Source: Nocardioides sp. QY071 | GTDB lineage: Bacteria > Actinomycetota > Actinomycetes > Propionibacteriales > Nocardioidaceae | Direction of reading: 5' to 3' | Assembly: GCF_029961765.1 (NCBI RefSeq) | Contig: NZ_CP124681.1 | Location: 1,240,001-1,304,000 of the forward strand | Length of the DNA: 64,000 nt | Part shown: piece after piece, positions 25,638 through 35,082 of the stretch | How the letters are laid out: every line of letters begins with the position of its first letter | Numbering within the stretch: the first letter of the stretch is position 1 | Position numbers and translations under genes: made by a program | Notes under the pieces: model-generated | Told to the model about the DNA's origin: nothing | What the model saw: the letters and a program-made list of their open reading frames with translations, nothing else | The model's database searches: none

Positions 25638-26336
25638 TCAGGCCGGCAGGGTCCAGTCGACGGGCTGCCCGCCGCGCTCCACGAGCAGGGCGTTGACCCG
25701 GCTGAACGGCCGCGACCCGAAGAACCCGCGCGAGGCCGACAGCGGCGAGGGGTGCGGGGACTCGACCGACGGGATCGGGCCGAGATGGGGTCGGAGCGTC
25801 TGCGCGTCCCGGCCCCACAGGATCGCGGCGATCGGCGCGCCCGCCTCGGCCCGCCGTACGACGGCCTGGATGGCGCAGGCCGTGACGTGCTCCCAGCCCT
25901 GGCCGCGGTGCGATCCGGGCTCGCCGGGGCGCACGGTCAGGACCCGGTTGAGCAGCATGACGCCCTGGTCGGCCCACCCGGTGAGGTCGCCGTGGCCGGG
26001 GGAGACGAAGCCGACGTCGTTGGCCAGCTCCTGGTAGATGTTCGTGAGGCTGCGCGGGATCGGCCGCACGCCGCGGTCGACGGCGAAGCTGAGGCCGATC
26101 GGGTGCCCGGGGGTCGGGTACGGGTCCTGGCCCACGATGAGGACACGGACGTCGGCGAGCGGGCGCCGGAACGCGCGGAAGACGTGCTCGCCGGCCGGCA
26201 GGTACGCACGGCCCGCGGCGATCTCGGCACGCAGGAACTGCCCGAGCGCGGCGACCCGGTCCTCGACCGGCGCGAGGGCCTCGGCCCAGTCGGCGGCCAT
26301 CAGGCCCTGGTCGACGAGTCCCTGGAGAGCACCCAC
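25638..26336 (-). CDS. ung: Uracil-DNA glycosylase, family 1
   Basis: A 232-residue family-1 UDG. Motif A is [16 protein letters not shown] with catalytic Asp71; the His usual after GQDPY is Pro here, and the second motif [17 protein letters not shown] carries the catalytic His and minor-groove loop. The [22 protein letters not shown] block is conserved. It removes uracil from DNA in base excision repair. A start at the internal Met13 is also possible. Confidence 0.93.
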   Translation of the reverse strand: MGALQGLVDQGLMAADWAEALAPVEDRVAALGQFLRAEIAAGRAYLPAGEHVFRAFRRPLADVRVLIVGQDPYPTPGHPIGLSFAVDRGVRPIPRSLTNIYQELANDVGFVSPGHGDLTGWADQGVMLLNRVLTVRPGEPGSHRGQGWEHVTACAIQAVVRRAEAGAPIAAILWGRDAQTLRPHLGPIPSVESPHPSPLSASRGFFGSRPFSRVNALLVERGGQPVDWTLPA

Positions 26337-26661
26337 GGCCGAACCCTAGGACACCACAGGTGTCGCGGTCCCCCCAGACCCCACCCCTCCAGAGGGCCCG
26401 GCCGTGGTTGCTGCTCCCTGACGCCGCGTCGCCAGCGGGCGCCCCTCTCCCTCCCAGGGGCGCCACTGCCGGCGTACGGCGTAGCTCCGACGCGGATCTC
26501 GAGTTCTGCTGGTCCTCCGGGGGCACTCCCGGCAATGGGGTGCCGGACCCGGTGGGGCTCCCTCCAGCGAACCTGAGGTCCGCGTCGGTAGTGAGGAATC
26601 TACGGAGTACGACGCAGGCCGGGCATCGGGAACGCGGCCGGGACGCGTTAGTCCTTTGGGA
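26337..26661. other. Intergenic region, 325 bases, no gene seen
   Basis: Lies between ung and the PLP decarboxylase gene. No coding frame has actinobacterial codon character. CCGACGCGGA (about 26488) and TCCGCGTCGG (about 26579) are a perfect 10-bp inverted pair about 80 bases apart. TAGTCC-TTTG-GGACTA (26649-26664) is a perfect 6-bp hairpin over the decarboxylase stop and may end that operon. Confidence 0.5.
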
Positions 26662-28101
26662 CTATGTCCCGGGAGCGAACGACCCGGCGCCCGGCCGAGC
26701 CAGCCGGTCCAGGAACGCGACCAGGACCGCTTCCCGCAGGGCCGGCGGGGCGACGTCGAGCAGCGCGTTGACCGGTGCCATCCGCTCCGGCAGCCCGAGG
26801 TCGCCGTCGTCTCCGGCCAGGCCACCGGCGGCGAGCAGCAGGTCGAACTCGGCGTCGCCGAGGGTCGCGGGGTCGAGGCTGCGCAGCAGCTCGGCGACGC
26901 CCGGGTCGACCGGCACCGGGCCGGCCTCGCGCGCCGCCTCCACCGACGAGCGCAGCGCGGCCAGGAACGCCTCGGCGTCGGTGGCCGCGCTGATCGCGAC
27001 GTGCAGCGAGGGCGGGCGGTCGCCGTAGGACAGCTGGGGCTGGACGAACCAGCCACGGGCCGCCATCTCGTCGCAGACGGTGAACACGTCGAGACCCGCA
27101 GCGGCCACCGCGGCGACCAGCGTCGACTCCGGCGAGGCGACCAGCGAGAGCCCGGGCAGGGCCGAGATCCCCGCAGCGATCGCGTCGGTCGCGACCAGCG
27201 CCTGCTCGGTCAGGCGCAGGTACCCGGCGTCGCCGATCGCCTGCACCGTCGCCCACGCCCCGGCGGTCGGGCCGCCCGAGCGGGTGGACTGCAGGGTCGC
27301 GTTGAGCATCGTGTAGCCGGGCCAGCCGGCATGGGCGAAGTACTGCGGGCGGCGCAGCGACGGATCGCGGTGCAGGAGCAGGGACGCACCCTTCGGTGCG
27401 TACGCGTACTTGTGCAGGTCGGTCGAGATCGAGGTGACGCCCTCGACCGCGAACGTCCACGGAGTCACGGGCCGGCCCAGCCGGGCGGCGTAGGGCAGCA
27501 CCCAGCCGCCGATGCAGGCGTCGACGTGGCAGCGCACGCCCCGCGCCGCCGCTGCCGCGGCGACCGCTGGGACCGGGTCGACCACTCCGTCGGCGTACGA
27601 CGGCGCACTGGCCACGACCAGCACCGTGGTGTCGTCGATGGCGGCCGCCATGGCCGCGGCATCGGCCCGGTGGTCGGGACCGACCGGCACCACGACCACC
27701 CGGACGCCGAAGTAGTGCCCGGCCTTGTGGAAGGCCGCATGCACCGTGTCCGCTACGACGATCGACGGGTCGCGCACGTCGGGCCGCGCGTCCCGCGCGC
27801 CCTGGACGGCGAGCAGGCACGACTCGGTGCCACCCGAGGTCAGCGTCCCGACCATCGTCTCCGGACCATCGACCAGTGCACGCGCGAAGGCCACCAGGTC
27901 GTTCTCCATGGCCAGCAGGCTCGGGAACGCCGTCGGGTCCAGGCCGTTGCTGCCGGCGAATGCCGCCACCGCCTCACGGGCCAGGGCGTCGACCTCGGCC
28001 AGACCGGCGTCGTAGACGTAGGCGAGGGTGCGGCCGCCGTGCACGGGCAGGTCGTCGGCCTGCAGTGCGGCCAGCCGGGCGCGAATGTCCTCAGGCGTCA
28101 A
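26662..28101 (-). CDS. PLP-dependent decarboxylase/lyase (sphingosine-1-phosphate lyase-like)
   Basis: About 479 residues of the group II decarboxylase/S1P-lyase fold. The PLP-binding region is visible: GTLTSGGTESCLLAVQGARD, VDACIGGWVLPYAARLG (cofactor Asp), and the Schiff-base Lys in STDLHKYAYAPKGASLLLHRD. The STDLHKYAYAPKG form is typical of the S1P lyase-like subgroup. The C-terminal 100 residues are an extra helical region. TTG 28101 is favoured, with GGAGG 9 bases upstream; it overlaps the transporter stop by 11 bases. The substrate is unknown, but a GPH transporter and hydrolase in the same operon suggest uptake and breakdown of one compound. Confidence 0.8.
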   Translation of the reverse strand: MTPEDIRARLAALQADDLPVHGGRTLAYVYDAGLAEVDALAREAVAAFAGSNGLDPTAFPSLLAMENDLVAFARALVDGPETMVGTLTSGGTESCLLAVQGARDARPDVRDPSIVVADTVHAAFHKAGHYFGVRVVVVPVGPDHRADAAAMAAAIDDTTVLVVASAPSYADGVVDPVPAVAAAAAARGVRCHVDACIGGWVLPYAARLGRPVTPWTFAVEGVTSISTDLHKYAYAPKGASLLLHRDPSLRRPQYFAHAGWPGYTMLNATLQSTRSGGPTAGAWATVQAIGDAGYLRLTEQALVATDAIAAGISALPGLSLVASPESTLVAAVAAAGLDVFTVCDEMAARGWFVQPQLSYGDRPPSLHVAISAATDAEAFLAALRSSVEAAREAGPVPVDPGVAELLRSLDPATLGDAEFDLLLAAGGLAGDDGDLGLPERMAPVNALLDVAPPALREAVLVAFLDRLARPGAGSFAPGT

Positions 28102-29398
28102 CGAGATCGACCTCCCTCTCGTCGAGAGCGTAGCCACGCAGCCACCACAGGCTGGCGAGCACCAGCAGGGCCGGCAGGACCGAGAATCCGAGCGTGATCG
28201 CGGTGACGGCGGAGTCGGGCTGCACCAGGTCGCCGCTGTCGCTGGAGCGGTAGGACCCCAGGGCCAGCACGACCGCGAACAGGCCGGGACCCAGCGCCAG
28301 TCCCAGCGTCTCGCCCGCGGTCCACACGCCGGTGTAGACGCCCACCCGCGACGATCCGGTACGACGCGCGTCGACCGCCGCGGCGTCCGGCAGCATCGCC
28401 ATCGGGAACACCTGCACGCCGGCGTACCCGACGCCGACCAGGCCGACCGCCGCGAACACCACGGCCGACGGTGCGTGGCCGGCGAGCACCGCAAGTGCCG
28501 CTCCGGCGGCGAGCACGAGCGAGGCGGCGACGTAGCCCCGCTTCTTGCCGACCCGGCGCCCGATCGCCGCCCACGCGGGCGTCAGCAGCAGCGCGGGACC
28601 GACGAAGCAGACGAACAGGACGGTCGAGGCGCCGTCGTGCTCGAGCACGTCGCCGGCGAGGTAGTCGACGCCGGCGAGCATGCAGCCGGTCGCCAGTGCC
28701 TGCACCACGAACGTGACGAGCAGCAGCCGGAAGTCGCGGGCCGCCGCGACGAGCCGGAGCTGGTCGCGCAGGCTGCCCGGTCCCGGCGCCACCTCGCCGA
28801 TGCGGGCGTCGCGCGTGCCGCGGTAGGCGAGCAGCGCGCCGGTGACGATGATCGCGGCCATCGCGACGCCCATCACCCGGTAGCCGTCGCGGCCGCCGAC
28901 CGCGTCGCGGATCGCCGGGGCGCTGGCGCCGGCGAGCAGGATCGTGAACGCCAGGATCGCCACCCGCCAGGTCATCAGCCGGGTGCGCTCGGCGTAGGAG
29001 TCGGTCATCTCGGCGGGCATCGCGACGTACGGCACCTGGAAGAAGGCGTACGCCGTCGCGCAGGCCAGGAAGGCCACCAGCACCCAGGCCGCGTCGAAGG
29101 CCCGCGAGCCGAGGTCGGGACCGGCGAAGAGGACCGCGAAGCACACGCCCAGCACCAGCCCGGCGCGCAGCAGCCACGGACGCCGCGGCCCGCGCGGGTC
29201 GACCGTGCGGTCGCTGATCCGCCCCGCTATGGGGTTGAGGACGACGTCCCACACCTTCGGCACGAGCACGATCGCGCCCGCCAGCAGGGCGGGGACGGCG
29301 AGCGTGTCGGTCAGGTAGGGCAGCAGCATCAGGCCGGGGACGGTGCCGAACGCACCCGTGGCGACCGAGCCCGCGCCGTACCCGATCCGTGGGCTCAC
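28091..29398 (-). CDS. GPH/MFS-type cation-coupled transporter
   Basis: A 435-residue transporter with about 12 helices. The segment LVPKVWDVVLNPIAGRISDRT, and later PYVAMPAEMTDSYAERTRLMTWR, are hallmarks of the glycoside-pentoside-hexuronide family, which imports sugars or related solutes with Na+ or H+. The GTG start overlaps the hydrolase stop as GTGA, and its own stop overlaps the decarboxylase start, so the three genes form one operon transcribed right to left. Confidence 0.85.
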   Translation of the reverse strand: MSPRIGYGAGSVATGAFGTVPGLMLLPYLTDTLAVPALLAGAIVLVPKVWDVVLNPIAGRISDRTVDPRGPRRPWLLRAGLVLGVCFAVLFAGPDLGSRAFDAAWVLVAFLACATAYAFFQVPYVAMPAEMTDSYAERTRLMTWRVAILAFTILLAGASAPAIRDAVGGRDGYRVMGVAMAAIIVTGALLAYRGTRDARIGEVAPGPGSLRDQLRLVAAARDFRLLLVTFVVQALATGCMLAGVDYLAGDVLEHDGASTVLFVCFVGPALLLTPAWAAIGRRVGKKRGYVAASLVLAAGAALAVLAGHAPSAVVFAAVGLVGVGYAGVQVFPMAMLPDAAAVDARRTGSSRVGVYTGVWTAGETLGLALGPGLFAVVLALGSYRSSDSGDLVQPDSAVTAITLGFSVLPALLVLASLWWLRGYALDEREVDLVDA

Positions 29399-30579
29399 TT
29401 GCCGAGCGCTCGCGACGCCGCGGAGGAGTGCCGCCGCTTGCGGTTGGTGCCGATGGGGGTGGCCGGCCGGTTGTCGGTGGACCACTCGGTGATCCACTCG
29501 TCCATCGCCAACCAGGTGGTGGTCCGTGCCGCGCGGCCGGTCAGCATGCCGAGGTGGCCGCCCGGCACGACCTCGAAGCGGACCTCGGGCGACTTCGCCA
29601 GCATGGGTACGACGGCCCGCACCGCCGGGACCGGAGCGATGCCGTCGGTGGCCCCACCGAAGACCAGCACCGGCACGGTGATCTCGCCGAGGTCGATGGT
29701 CCGGTCGTCGAGCTCGAAGGTGCCGCTGGCGAGCTGGTTGCCCTTCGCGAAGCGGTGGTAGAGCTGCCCGAACGTGCGGCCGGGGTAGGCGATCATGTTC
29801 GAGGTGAAGTGGTCGACCGCCTCGACCTGCGCGAGGAACTCGCGGTCGTCGACATGGGTGGCCAGGGCGATCGGCTTGGTCACCAGCTTCTGGAAGGCGG
29901 TGAGCTGGAAGGCCCACTTCACCAGCGGCTTCGGCGCCCCGCCGAGCATCTGGTAGCCCTTGGTGATCGGGCCGTTGCCGTTGAACAGGTTGAGCAGCGG
30001 CCGGAACGGCGCGAGCAGCGGCACCAGCGAGATGTCGATCGGCGAGCCGACGACGGTCAGCGACGCGACGGGCAGCTCGCCCGAGCGCTGGTCGGCGAGG
30101 GTGAGCAGCGAGAAGATGCCGCCCAGGGACCAGCCGATCACGTGCACCGGCCGGCCGCCGGCGTGCTCGGACACCGCGCGGATCGCGTTGGGCACAACCT
30201 CGTCGACCCAGTGCTCCATGCCGAGGTTGCGGTCACGGAAGGAGACCTCGCCGTACTCCACGAGATAGGTCGGCCGGCCCTCCGCCACGAAGTGCTCGAC
30301 CAGCGAGCAGCCGCGGCGCAGGTCGTAGCAGCTCGACGGCGCAGCGAGCGGCGTCACCAGCAGCACGGGGTCGCCGTGCTCCTGCACGTGGCCCGACGGC
30401 CGGTAGTGGTAGACCTCCCGCAGCGTGCCGTCGTCGATCAGGGTGCGCGGCATCGGGCGCAGGTCGGCCACGCCGCCGTAGAGCAGCTTGTGGGCGACAT
30501 TGCTCGCGGCAGCGACGACCTGGTCCGGGGCGGGGAGCAGGCCGGCGCCAGGGACGGAGCGCAGGGGCACCAGATCCAT
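29395..30579 (-). CDS. Alpha/beta-hydrolase, PhaC-like
   Basis: A 394-residue alpha/beta-hydrolase of the PHA synthase/depolymerase-like group. The nucleophile elbow is GWSLGG (Ser; true PHA synthases have Cys here), the acid lies in VFGGATDGIAPV and the His in VPGGHLGMLTG. It is therefore more likely an esterase than a polymerase. It is the first gene of the operon with the transporter and the PLP decarboxylase. A basic tail (KRRHSS) ends the protein. Confidence 0.82.
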   Translation of the reverse strand: MDLVPLRSVPGAGLLPAPDQVVAAASNVAHKLLYGGVADLRPMPRTLIDDGTLREVYHYRPSGHVQEHGDPVLLVTPLAAPSSCYDLRRGCSLVEHFVAEGRPTYLVEYGEVSFRDRNLGMEHWVDEVVPNAIRAVSEHAGGRPVHVIGWSLGGIFSLLTLADQRSGELPVASLTVVGSPIDISLVPLLAPFRPLLNLFNGNGPITKGYQMLGGAPKPLVKWAFQLTAFQKLVTKPIALATHVDDREFLAQVEAVDHFTSNMIAYPGRTFGQLYHRFAKGNQLASGTFELDDRTIDLGEITVPVLVFGGATDGIAPVPAVRAVVPMLAKSPEVRFEVVPGGHLGMLTGRAARTTTWLAMDEWITEWSTDNRPATPIGTNRKRRHSSAASRALGK

Positions 30580-30643
30580 GTGCGAAAACTACCGCGCGGT
30601 AGGCAGTCGTGCGCCCTGGTCCGCAACGGTGGACCGACGGGGA

Positions 30644-31645
30644 TCAGGGCAGCTGGTACGGGGCGGAGGCGGTCCCGGTCGCCACGGCCCACGACCGGAC
30701 GCCGTCGACCGCGACGGTGTGCACCGTGCGCCCGTCCGGCGACCAGCGCACCGCCTGCAGCCCGGCGGCGGTGCTCAGTGACCGGGGCCCGCCGTCGGCG
30801 GGTCGCCACAGGGCCAGTCCGTCGGGGGAGCGGACCGCCATCGCGAGGGTGCTGCCGTCGGGCGACCAGGCGAGGTCGGTCGCCGACCCGGTGGTCTCGT
30901 CGACCTGCCGGTGGGTGGTCGTGTCCCAGAGGAGGACGGCGGCTCCGTCGCCCGGTGCGGCGCTCGCGGACGCGAGCTGCTGCCCATCCAGGCGCCAGGC
31001 CAGCGAGCCCTGCTGCGCGGGCTCGGTGTCGAGCACCCAGGCGCGGTGGACCGGTGCCACGTCCCACACCTCGGCCGGGGAGTCGGTCGAGGCGACCGCC
31101 AGCTGTCGGCCGTCGGGGGAGAAGGCGAGGTCGGTCGCGAGGTCGCCCTCGGGCTCGATCACCCCGGCGGCGGCGCCGTCCGACCACAGCCGCACGGTGC
31201 CGTCGCTGCCCGCGCTGGCCACCAGGCCGTCCGTGGACACGGCCAGGTCGCGTACGGCGGGGGACGCGTCGTCGGTGTCGTCCCCGGCCCGGTGCCCCTC
31301 GAGCCGCTCGACCTCGGCCCCCGTCGTGGCGTCGCGGACGACGACATCGGGGCCGTCGGCGGTCACGATCCGCGCACCGTCGGGGGTGAACGCCGCGACC
31401 TCGCCGCCGTCCAGCCGCCTCACGAGCCGGCCGGTCGTCGTGTCCCACACGCACAGCCGCTCCTCGCAGGGCGCGGCCAGGCGGGTGCCGTCGGGTGAGA
31501 GCGCGGCACCGTCCGGGTTCAGCTGCACTCCGGCGACCACGTCGACGTCCCCGGCCGGCCGGTCACCCCCGGCTGGTGCGTCGTCGGTGCCGCAGCCACC
31601 GAGCAGGACGGCGAGTGCCGCCAGGGCGGGTACGGGCGACCTCAC
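30644..31645 (-). CDS. WD40-repeat lipoprotein
   Basis: A 333-residue lipoprotein: the signal peptide ends at LLGGC, then a short linker and a beta-propeller of about seven WD40-like repeats (FSPDGRQLAVAS, WSPDGSTLAMAV, WSPDGRTVHTVA and others). It should sit on the outer face of the membrane and may bind proteins. The GTG start overlaps the stop of the next gene upstream by 4 bases, and the four genes from 33516 to 30644 look like one operon. Confidence 0.8.
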   Translation of the reverse strand: MRSPVPALAALAVLLGGCGTDDAPAGGDRPAGDVDVVAGVQLNPDGAALSPDGTRLAAPCEERLCVWDTTTGRLVRRLDGGEVAAFTPDGARIVTADGPDVVVRDATTGAEVERLEGHRAGDDTDDASPAVRDLAVSTDGLVASAGSDGTVRLWSDGAAAGVIEPEGDLATDLAFSPDGRQLAVASTDSPAEVWDVAPVHRAWVLDTEPAQQGSLAWRLDGQQLASASAAPGDGAAVLLWDTTTHRQVDETTGSATDLAWSPDGSTLAMAVRSPDGLALWRPADGGPRSLSTAAGLQAVRWSPDGRTVHTVAVDGVRSWAVATGTASAPYQLP

Positions 31646-32175
31646 GTGCGATCCGTCGGCGCCGGTGCGGCGGCCCCGATGTCGAACCACGCCACCGAGC
31701 CGTCGGTGCACCGGTGCCGGTCGAGCCGGCGCCCACCACGGACCACCAGGTCCACGCGCCGGGAACGGCGGCCACGCCAGCGGAGCAGGTCGTACTGGTC
31801 GCTGAGCCGAAGCGGCCGCCACGGCCGGGCGGCCGAGCCGTCGCCGGTCGCGGCGATCGAGTCCAGCGCCAGCCGGGCCAGGCCGCGCTGGCGCTCGGCT
31901 GCGGAGGTGTCGCCGAGGGCGTCGTACGCCGTCGCGAGGGCGGCGTGGGCGGCTGGGCTGAGGAAGGCGCCGGGCATGGCGGCCTCGACGGTGACCAGCA
32001 CCTCGGCGTGCGCGCCGCGCGCGTGCGCCCCGGCCGTCTCGCCGGCCACGTCGAGGTCGGTCCGGAAGCCGGGCACGTGGCGGACGGCGTCACGCAGGGC
32101 CGCGAGGTCGGCGGGGGAGCGGGACTCCTGCCAGCGCAGGGCGAGGGCGTCGAGCGTGCTGACGTCGCTGCTCAT
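31642..32175 (-). CDS. Hypothetical protein, helical repeat-like, possible partner of the zincin
   Basis: A 177-residue protein. The first 115 residues are helical with a TPR-like look (AAHAALATAYDALGDTSAAERQRGLARLAL), and the last part is basic with beta character (RGRRSRRVDLVVRGGRRLDRHRC...VAWFDIG). It resembles DUF4919-type proteins but the match is not certain. It overlaps both neighbours by 4 bases: the zincin-domain protein upstream and the WD40 lipoprotein downstream. An immunity or chaperone role is possible but unproven. Confidence 0.55.
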   Translation of the reverse strand: MSSDVSTLDALALRWQESRSPADLAALRDAVRHVPGFRTDLDVAGETAGAHARGAHAEVLVTVEAAMPGAFLSPAAHAALATAYDALGDTSAAERQRGLARLALDSIAATGDGSAARPWRPLRLSDQYDLLRWRGRRSRRVDLVVRGGRRLDRHRCTDGSVAWFDIGAAAPAPTDRT

Positions 32176-33206
32176 CGGACCGCCTCCCGGTCGTCGTCGA
32201 GGTCGTCGCCGTCGTAGTCGCGGACGTAGTCGTCGCCCGCCTCACGGGCATCCGACTCGACCGGCTGGTCGCGGTAGCCGTCGAAGTCGTCGTCGGGGTC
32301 GACGTAGTCGTCGAAGTTCTCGTCCCAGTCCTCGACCTCGTCGGGGTCGACGCCGGGAGGCAGGTCGGGGTAGTCGTCGACGTACTTGTGCTGCGCGGCG
32401 TGGCGGACCTCGTGGGCGATCGTCGAGATGGTGGCGGGGTCGTCGACGTCGTTGATGTCGATGCGCAGCACCCGGTCGTCCTCGGACCAGCTGCCGTGGG
32501 AGTCGGTCGACGGGTTGTCGTCGGTGCCGTCGCCGTCCTCGTCCTCGAGGTCCTCGAACCGGATCTCGAAGTCCTCGATGCCGTACTGGTCGGCGAGCCG
32601 GTTGGCGATCCGCTCGAGCACCTTGCGGCGCTCCTCGTCGTCCATCGTCTCCCAGTCGCGCGAGACCTCCGGGTCGACGACGTCGGTCGGCACCTCCTGG
32701 CCCAGCGTGCTGCGCGGCCGGGCGCGCAACAGGGCCCGGTCGACGTCGTAGGCCGCCTCGAAGACGGCTGTGATCCGCTCGGCCAGCGGCTGGGCGGCGT
32801 CGTGCCGGCTGGTGCCGTACTCCTCGGCCTCCCAGCGGCTGTGGAAGGTGGGCGGCTTCTTCTGGTCCTCGAGGTAGCCGTCGCCGTCGACCGAGAACTC
32901 CGCCGCCTTCGCGTCGGTGTCGATGTCGGCCACCTCGGTCTCGATCTTCTTGACCTCGTCGGCCTGGTAGAAGATCTCGAACTCGAAGGTGCGCACGGCC
33001 TCGATGTGCTCGTCCATGCTGGTGACGAGCCCGGTCTGCCGGATGCCGGCGAACAGCCGTGACAGGCCGGTCCAGGACTCCGGGAGCGTCTTGTCCTCGA
33101 GGTCGTCCTTGGCGCGCTCGAGGATCTTGAGGTCCGAGCGCAGGTCCTTGCTGGCCTCGGTGAGCTTGGCCGATCGCCAGGCACGCAGGTCGGTGAAGGT
33201 CACCAT
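32172..33206 (-). CDS. Putative secreted toxin with C-terminal zincin metalloprotease domain
   Basis: A 344-residue protein. Residues 1-120 are alpha-helical and coiled-coil-like, including a WTG motif as in WXG/ESX-type proteins. A C-terminal zinc protease domain shows ISTIAHEVRHAAQHK with HEVRH at 265-269 (HExxH) and YRDQPVESDAREAG downstream, where Glu317 is a likely third ligand. The very acidic tail is Asp-rich. There is no Sec signal, so type VII export is plausible. A 100-aa ESX-like protein precedes it by 7 bases. ATG 33206 is chosen with GAGG ahead. The target is unknown. Confidence 0.65.
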   Translation of the reverse strand: MVTFTDLRAWRSAKLTEASKDLRSDLKILERAKDDLEDKTLPESWTGLSRLFAGIRQTGLVTSMDEHIEAVRTFEFEIFYQADEVKKIETEVADIDTDAKAAEFSVDGDGYLEDQKKPPTFHSRWEAEEYGTSRHDAAQPLAERITAVFEAAYDVDRALLRARPRSTLGQEVPTDVVDPEVSRDWETMDDEERRKVLERIANRLADQYGIEDFEIRFEDLEDEDGDGTDDNPSTDSHGSWSEDDRVLRIDINDVDDPATISTIAHEVRHAAQHKYVDDYPDLPPGVDPDEVEDWDENFDDYVDPDDDFDGYRDQPVESDAREAGDDYVRDYDGDDLDDDREAVR

Positions 33207-33213
33207 GGCGGCC

Positions 33214-33516
33214 TCAACACAGCCCGAGCAGGTGGTCCAGGAACCCGCCGCACGAGCCGTCGGTGCCGTCGGCGTCACCGGTCGCGGAGCTGATCGAGAC
33301 CCCGAACGCGTCCACGCCGTCCGCCCACTCGTCGACGCCGGTGTTCCAGGCGTTGCCGAGAGCGGTGGTGATGGTGGAGATGGTGGATCCGGGAAGGCCC
33401 GCCGCCAGGGTGGCGAGGGCGTCGGCGCCGTCGGCGCCACGTGCAGCATCGGCCGAGTCCTCTGCGGCCGATGCTGCTCTGGTCATGTCCGAGCGGACGA
33501 GAGCGAAGATCGACAT
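33214..33516 (-). CDS. Small ESX/WXG100-like protein
   Basis: A 100-residue protein, helical and Ala/Gly/Asp-rich, with Trp residues in a NAWNTGVDEWADGVDAFG helix as in ESX partners. It ends in a Cys-containing GGFLDHLLGLC tail. It is the first gene of the cassette with the zincin protein and could be its export partner. The family link rests on size, helicity and context. Confidence 0.5.
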   Translation of the reverse strand: MSIFALVRSDMTRAASAAEDSADAARGADGADALATLAAGLPGSTISTITTALGNAWNTGVDEWADGVDAFGVSISSATGDADGTDGSCGGFLDHLLGLC

Positions 33517-33557
33517 GACGGGGTGCTGCCCCGCCGGGTGGGTCTCGAAACTGCCGC

Positions 33558-34991
33558 TCAGGAGCGGGTCGCCGGCCGCACGGACTTGGTGTGGCTGTGG
33601 CTCTCGTCCTCGAGCTCGGTCATGAAGCTGTCGGCCCAGGCCTTCACGTCATGCTGCGCGATCTGGCGCCGCATCGCCTTCATCCGCCGGGTCAGCTCCT
33701 TGGGATCGGCCTCGTAGGCCTCGAGGAGCGCGGCCTTCATGCCGTTCATGTCGTAGGGGTTGACCAGCCAGGCCTGGCGCAGCTCGTCGGCCGCGCCGGC
33801 GAACTCCGAGAGCACCAGCGCGCCGTCGTCGTCGATCCGGCAGGCGACGTACTCCTTGGCGACCAGGTTCATGCCGTCGCGGTACGGCGTGACGACCATG
33901 ATGTCGGCGGCGCGGTAGAGGGCGGCCATCTCCTCGCGCGGGTACGACGTGTGCAGGTAGCTCACGGCCGGCCGGCCGATCCGGCCGAGGTCGCCGTTGA
34001 TCCGGCCGACGAGCAGCTCGATGTCGTCGCGCAGGTTGCGGTAGTGCTCGACCCGCTCGCGCGAGGGGACGGCGACCTGGACGAACACCGCGTCGTCGAC
34101 GGTGAACGAGCCGTCGCGGATCAGCTCGCCGAAGGCACGCAGCCGGGCGTGGATGCCCTTGGTGTAGTCGAGCCGGTCGATGCCGAGGAAGATCCTGCGC
34201 GGGTTGCCGAGAGCGTCGCGGATCGCCTCGGCCCGCTCGGCCACCGCCTCCGAGCGGGCCAGCTCCTCGAACCCGGCGGCGTCGATCGAGATCGGGAACG
34301 CGGCGGCGCGCACGGTGCGTCCGTCGGGCAGGTAGACGAGGTCGCGGTGCGTCTTGTGGCCGACCCGCTGGCGGACCAGGCGGATGAAGTTCTGCGCCGC
34401 GCCGGGCAGCTGGAAGCCCACCAGGTCGGCACCGAGCAGGCCCTCGAGGATCTGACGGCGCCACGGCAGCTGCTGGAACAGCTCGGCCGGCGGGAACGGG
34501 ATGTGCAGGTAGAAGCCGATCCGCAGGTCCGGGCGCAGCTCGCGCAGCATCTGCGGCACCAGCTGCAGCTGGTAGTCGTGGACCCACACGGTCGCGCCGT
34601 CGTTGGCCAGCTCGGCGGTGCGCTCCGCGAAGCGCCGGTTGACCTTCACGTACGTGTCCCACCACTCGCGGTGGAACTCCGGCTTCGCCACGACGTCGTG
34701 GTAGAGCGGCCACAGGGTGCCGTTGGAGAAGCCCTCGTAGTGCTCCTCGATCTCCTCCGCCGACATCGCGAGCGGCACCAGGTCGAGGCCGTCGACCTTG
34801 AACGGCTTGAACGACTTCGTGCCGCCCGGCCAGCCGACCCAGACCCCGTCGTGAGCCCGCATCACCGGCTCGATGGCCGACACCAGGCCCCCGGGGGACC
34901 GGCGCCAGCGGGTCTTCCCGGTGCGGTCGGTGACGCGGTCGACGGGGAGGCGGTTGGCGACGATCACGAGGTCATGGCCCACGTCCACCAC
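33558..34991 (-). CDS. otsA: Trehalose-6-phosphate synthase OtsA
   Basis: About 477 residues, glycosyltransferase family 20. Landmarks are [19 protein letters not shown] (UDP-glucose loop), [44 protein letters not shown] and the late [12 protein letters not shown]. It makes trehalose-6-phosphate from a nucleotide-glucose and glucose-6-phosphate, for osmotic and desiccation protection. Three closely spaced GTG codons are possible starts (34991, 34988, 34982). The partner phosphatase otsB is 4 kb away on the other strand rather than adjacent. Confidence 0.95.
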   Translation of the reverse strand: MVDVGHDLVIVANRLPVDRVTDRTGKTRWRRSPGGLVSAIEPVMRAHDGVWVGWPGGTKSFKPFKVDGLDLVPLAMSAEEIEEHYEGFSNGTLWPLYHDVVAKPEFHREWWDTYVKVNRRFAERTAELANDGATVWVHDYQLQLVPQMLRELRPDLRIGFYLHIPFPPAELFQQLPWRRQILEGLLGADLVGFQLPGAAQNFIRLVRQRVGHKTHRDLVYLPDGRTVRAAAFPISIDAAGFEELARSEAVAERAEAIRDALGNPRRIFLGIDRLDYTKGIHARLRAFGELIRDGSFTVDDAVFVQVAVPSRERVEHYRNLRDDIELLVGRINGDLGRIGRPAVSYLHTSYPREEMAALYRAADIMVVTPYRDGMNLVAKEYVACRIDDDGALVLSEFAGAADELRQAWLVNPYDMNGMKAALLEAYEADPKELTRRMKAMRRQIAQHDVKAWADSFMTELEDESHSHTKSVRPATRS

Positions 34992-35006
34992 CCTAGTGGG
35001 GCGCAG

Positions 35007-35028
35007 GATGTCGGGCTGGCCCGACATC
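35007..35028. promoter_or_regulatory. Perfect palindrome between otsA and a two-component system
   Basis: GATGTCGGG-CTGG-CCCGACATC is a 9-bp perfect inverted repeat between the divergent otsA and sensor kinase genes, 16 bases upstream of otsA. It is a candidate operator for either direction. Confidence 0.45.
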
Positions 35029-35082
35029 AGGTGTCGTGCTGGCAGGATTCTCCCGACGACCCGTCCCGACCACGCTGGACCC

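Noticed and set aside
26651..26673. DosR/DevR-like box around GGGACTATGTCCC
   Set aside because: It is one base shorter than the DosR palindrome and lies at the 3' end of a gene, not before one; a hairpin is the simpler reading.
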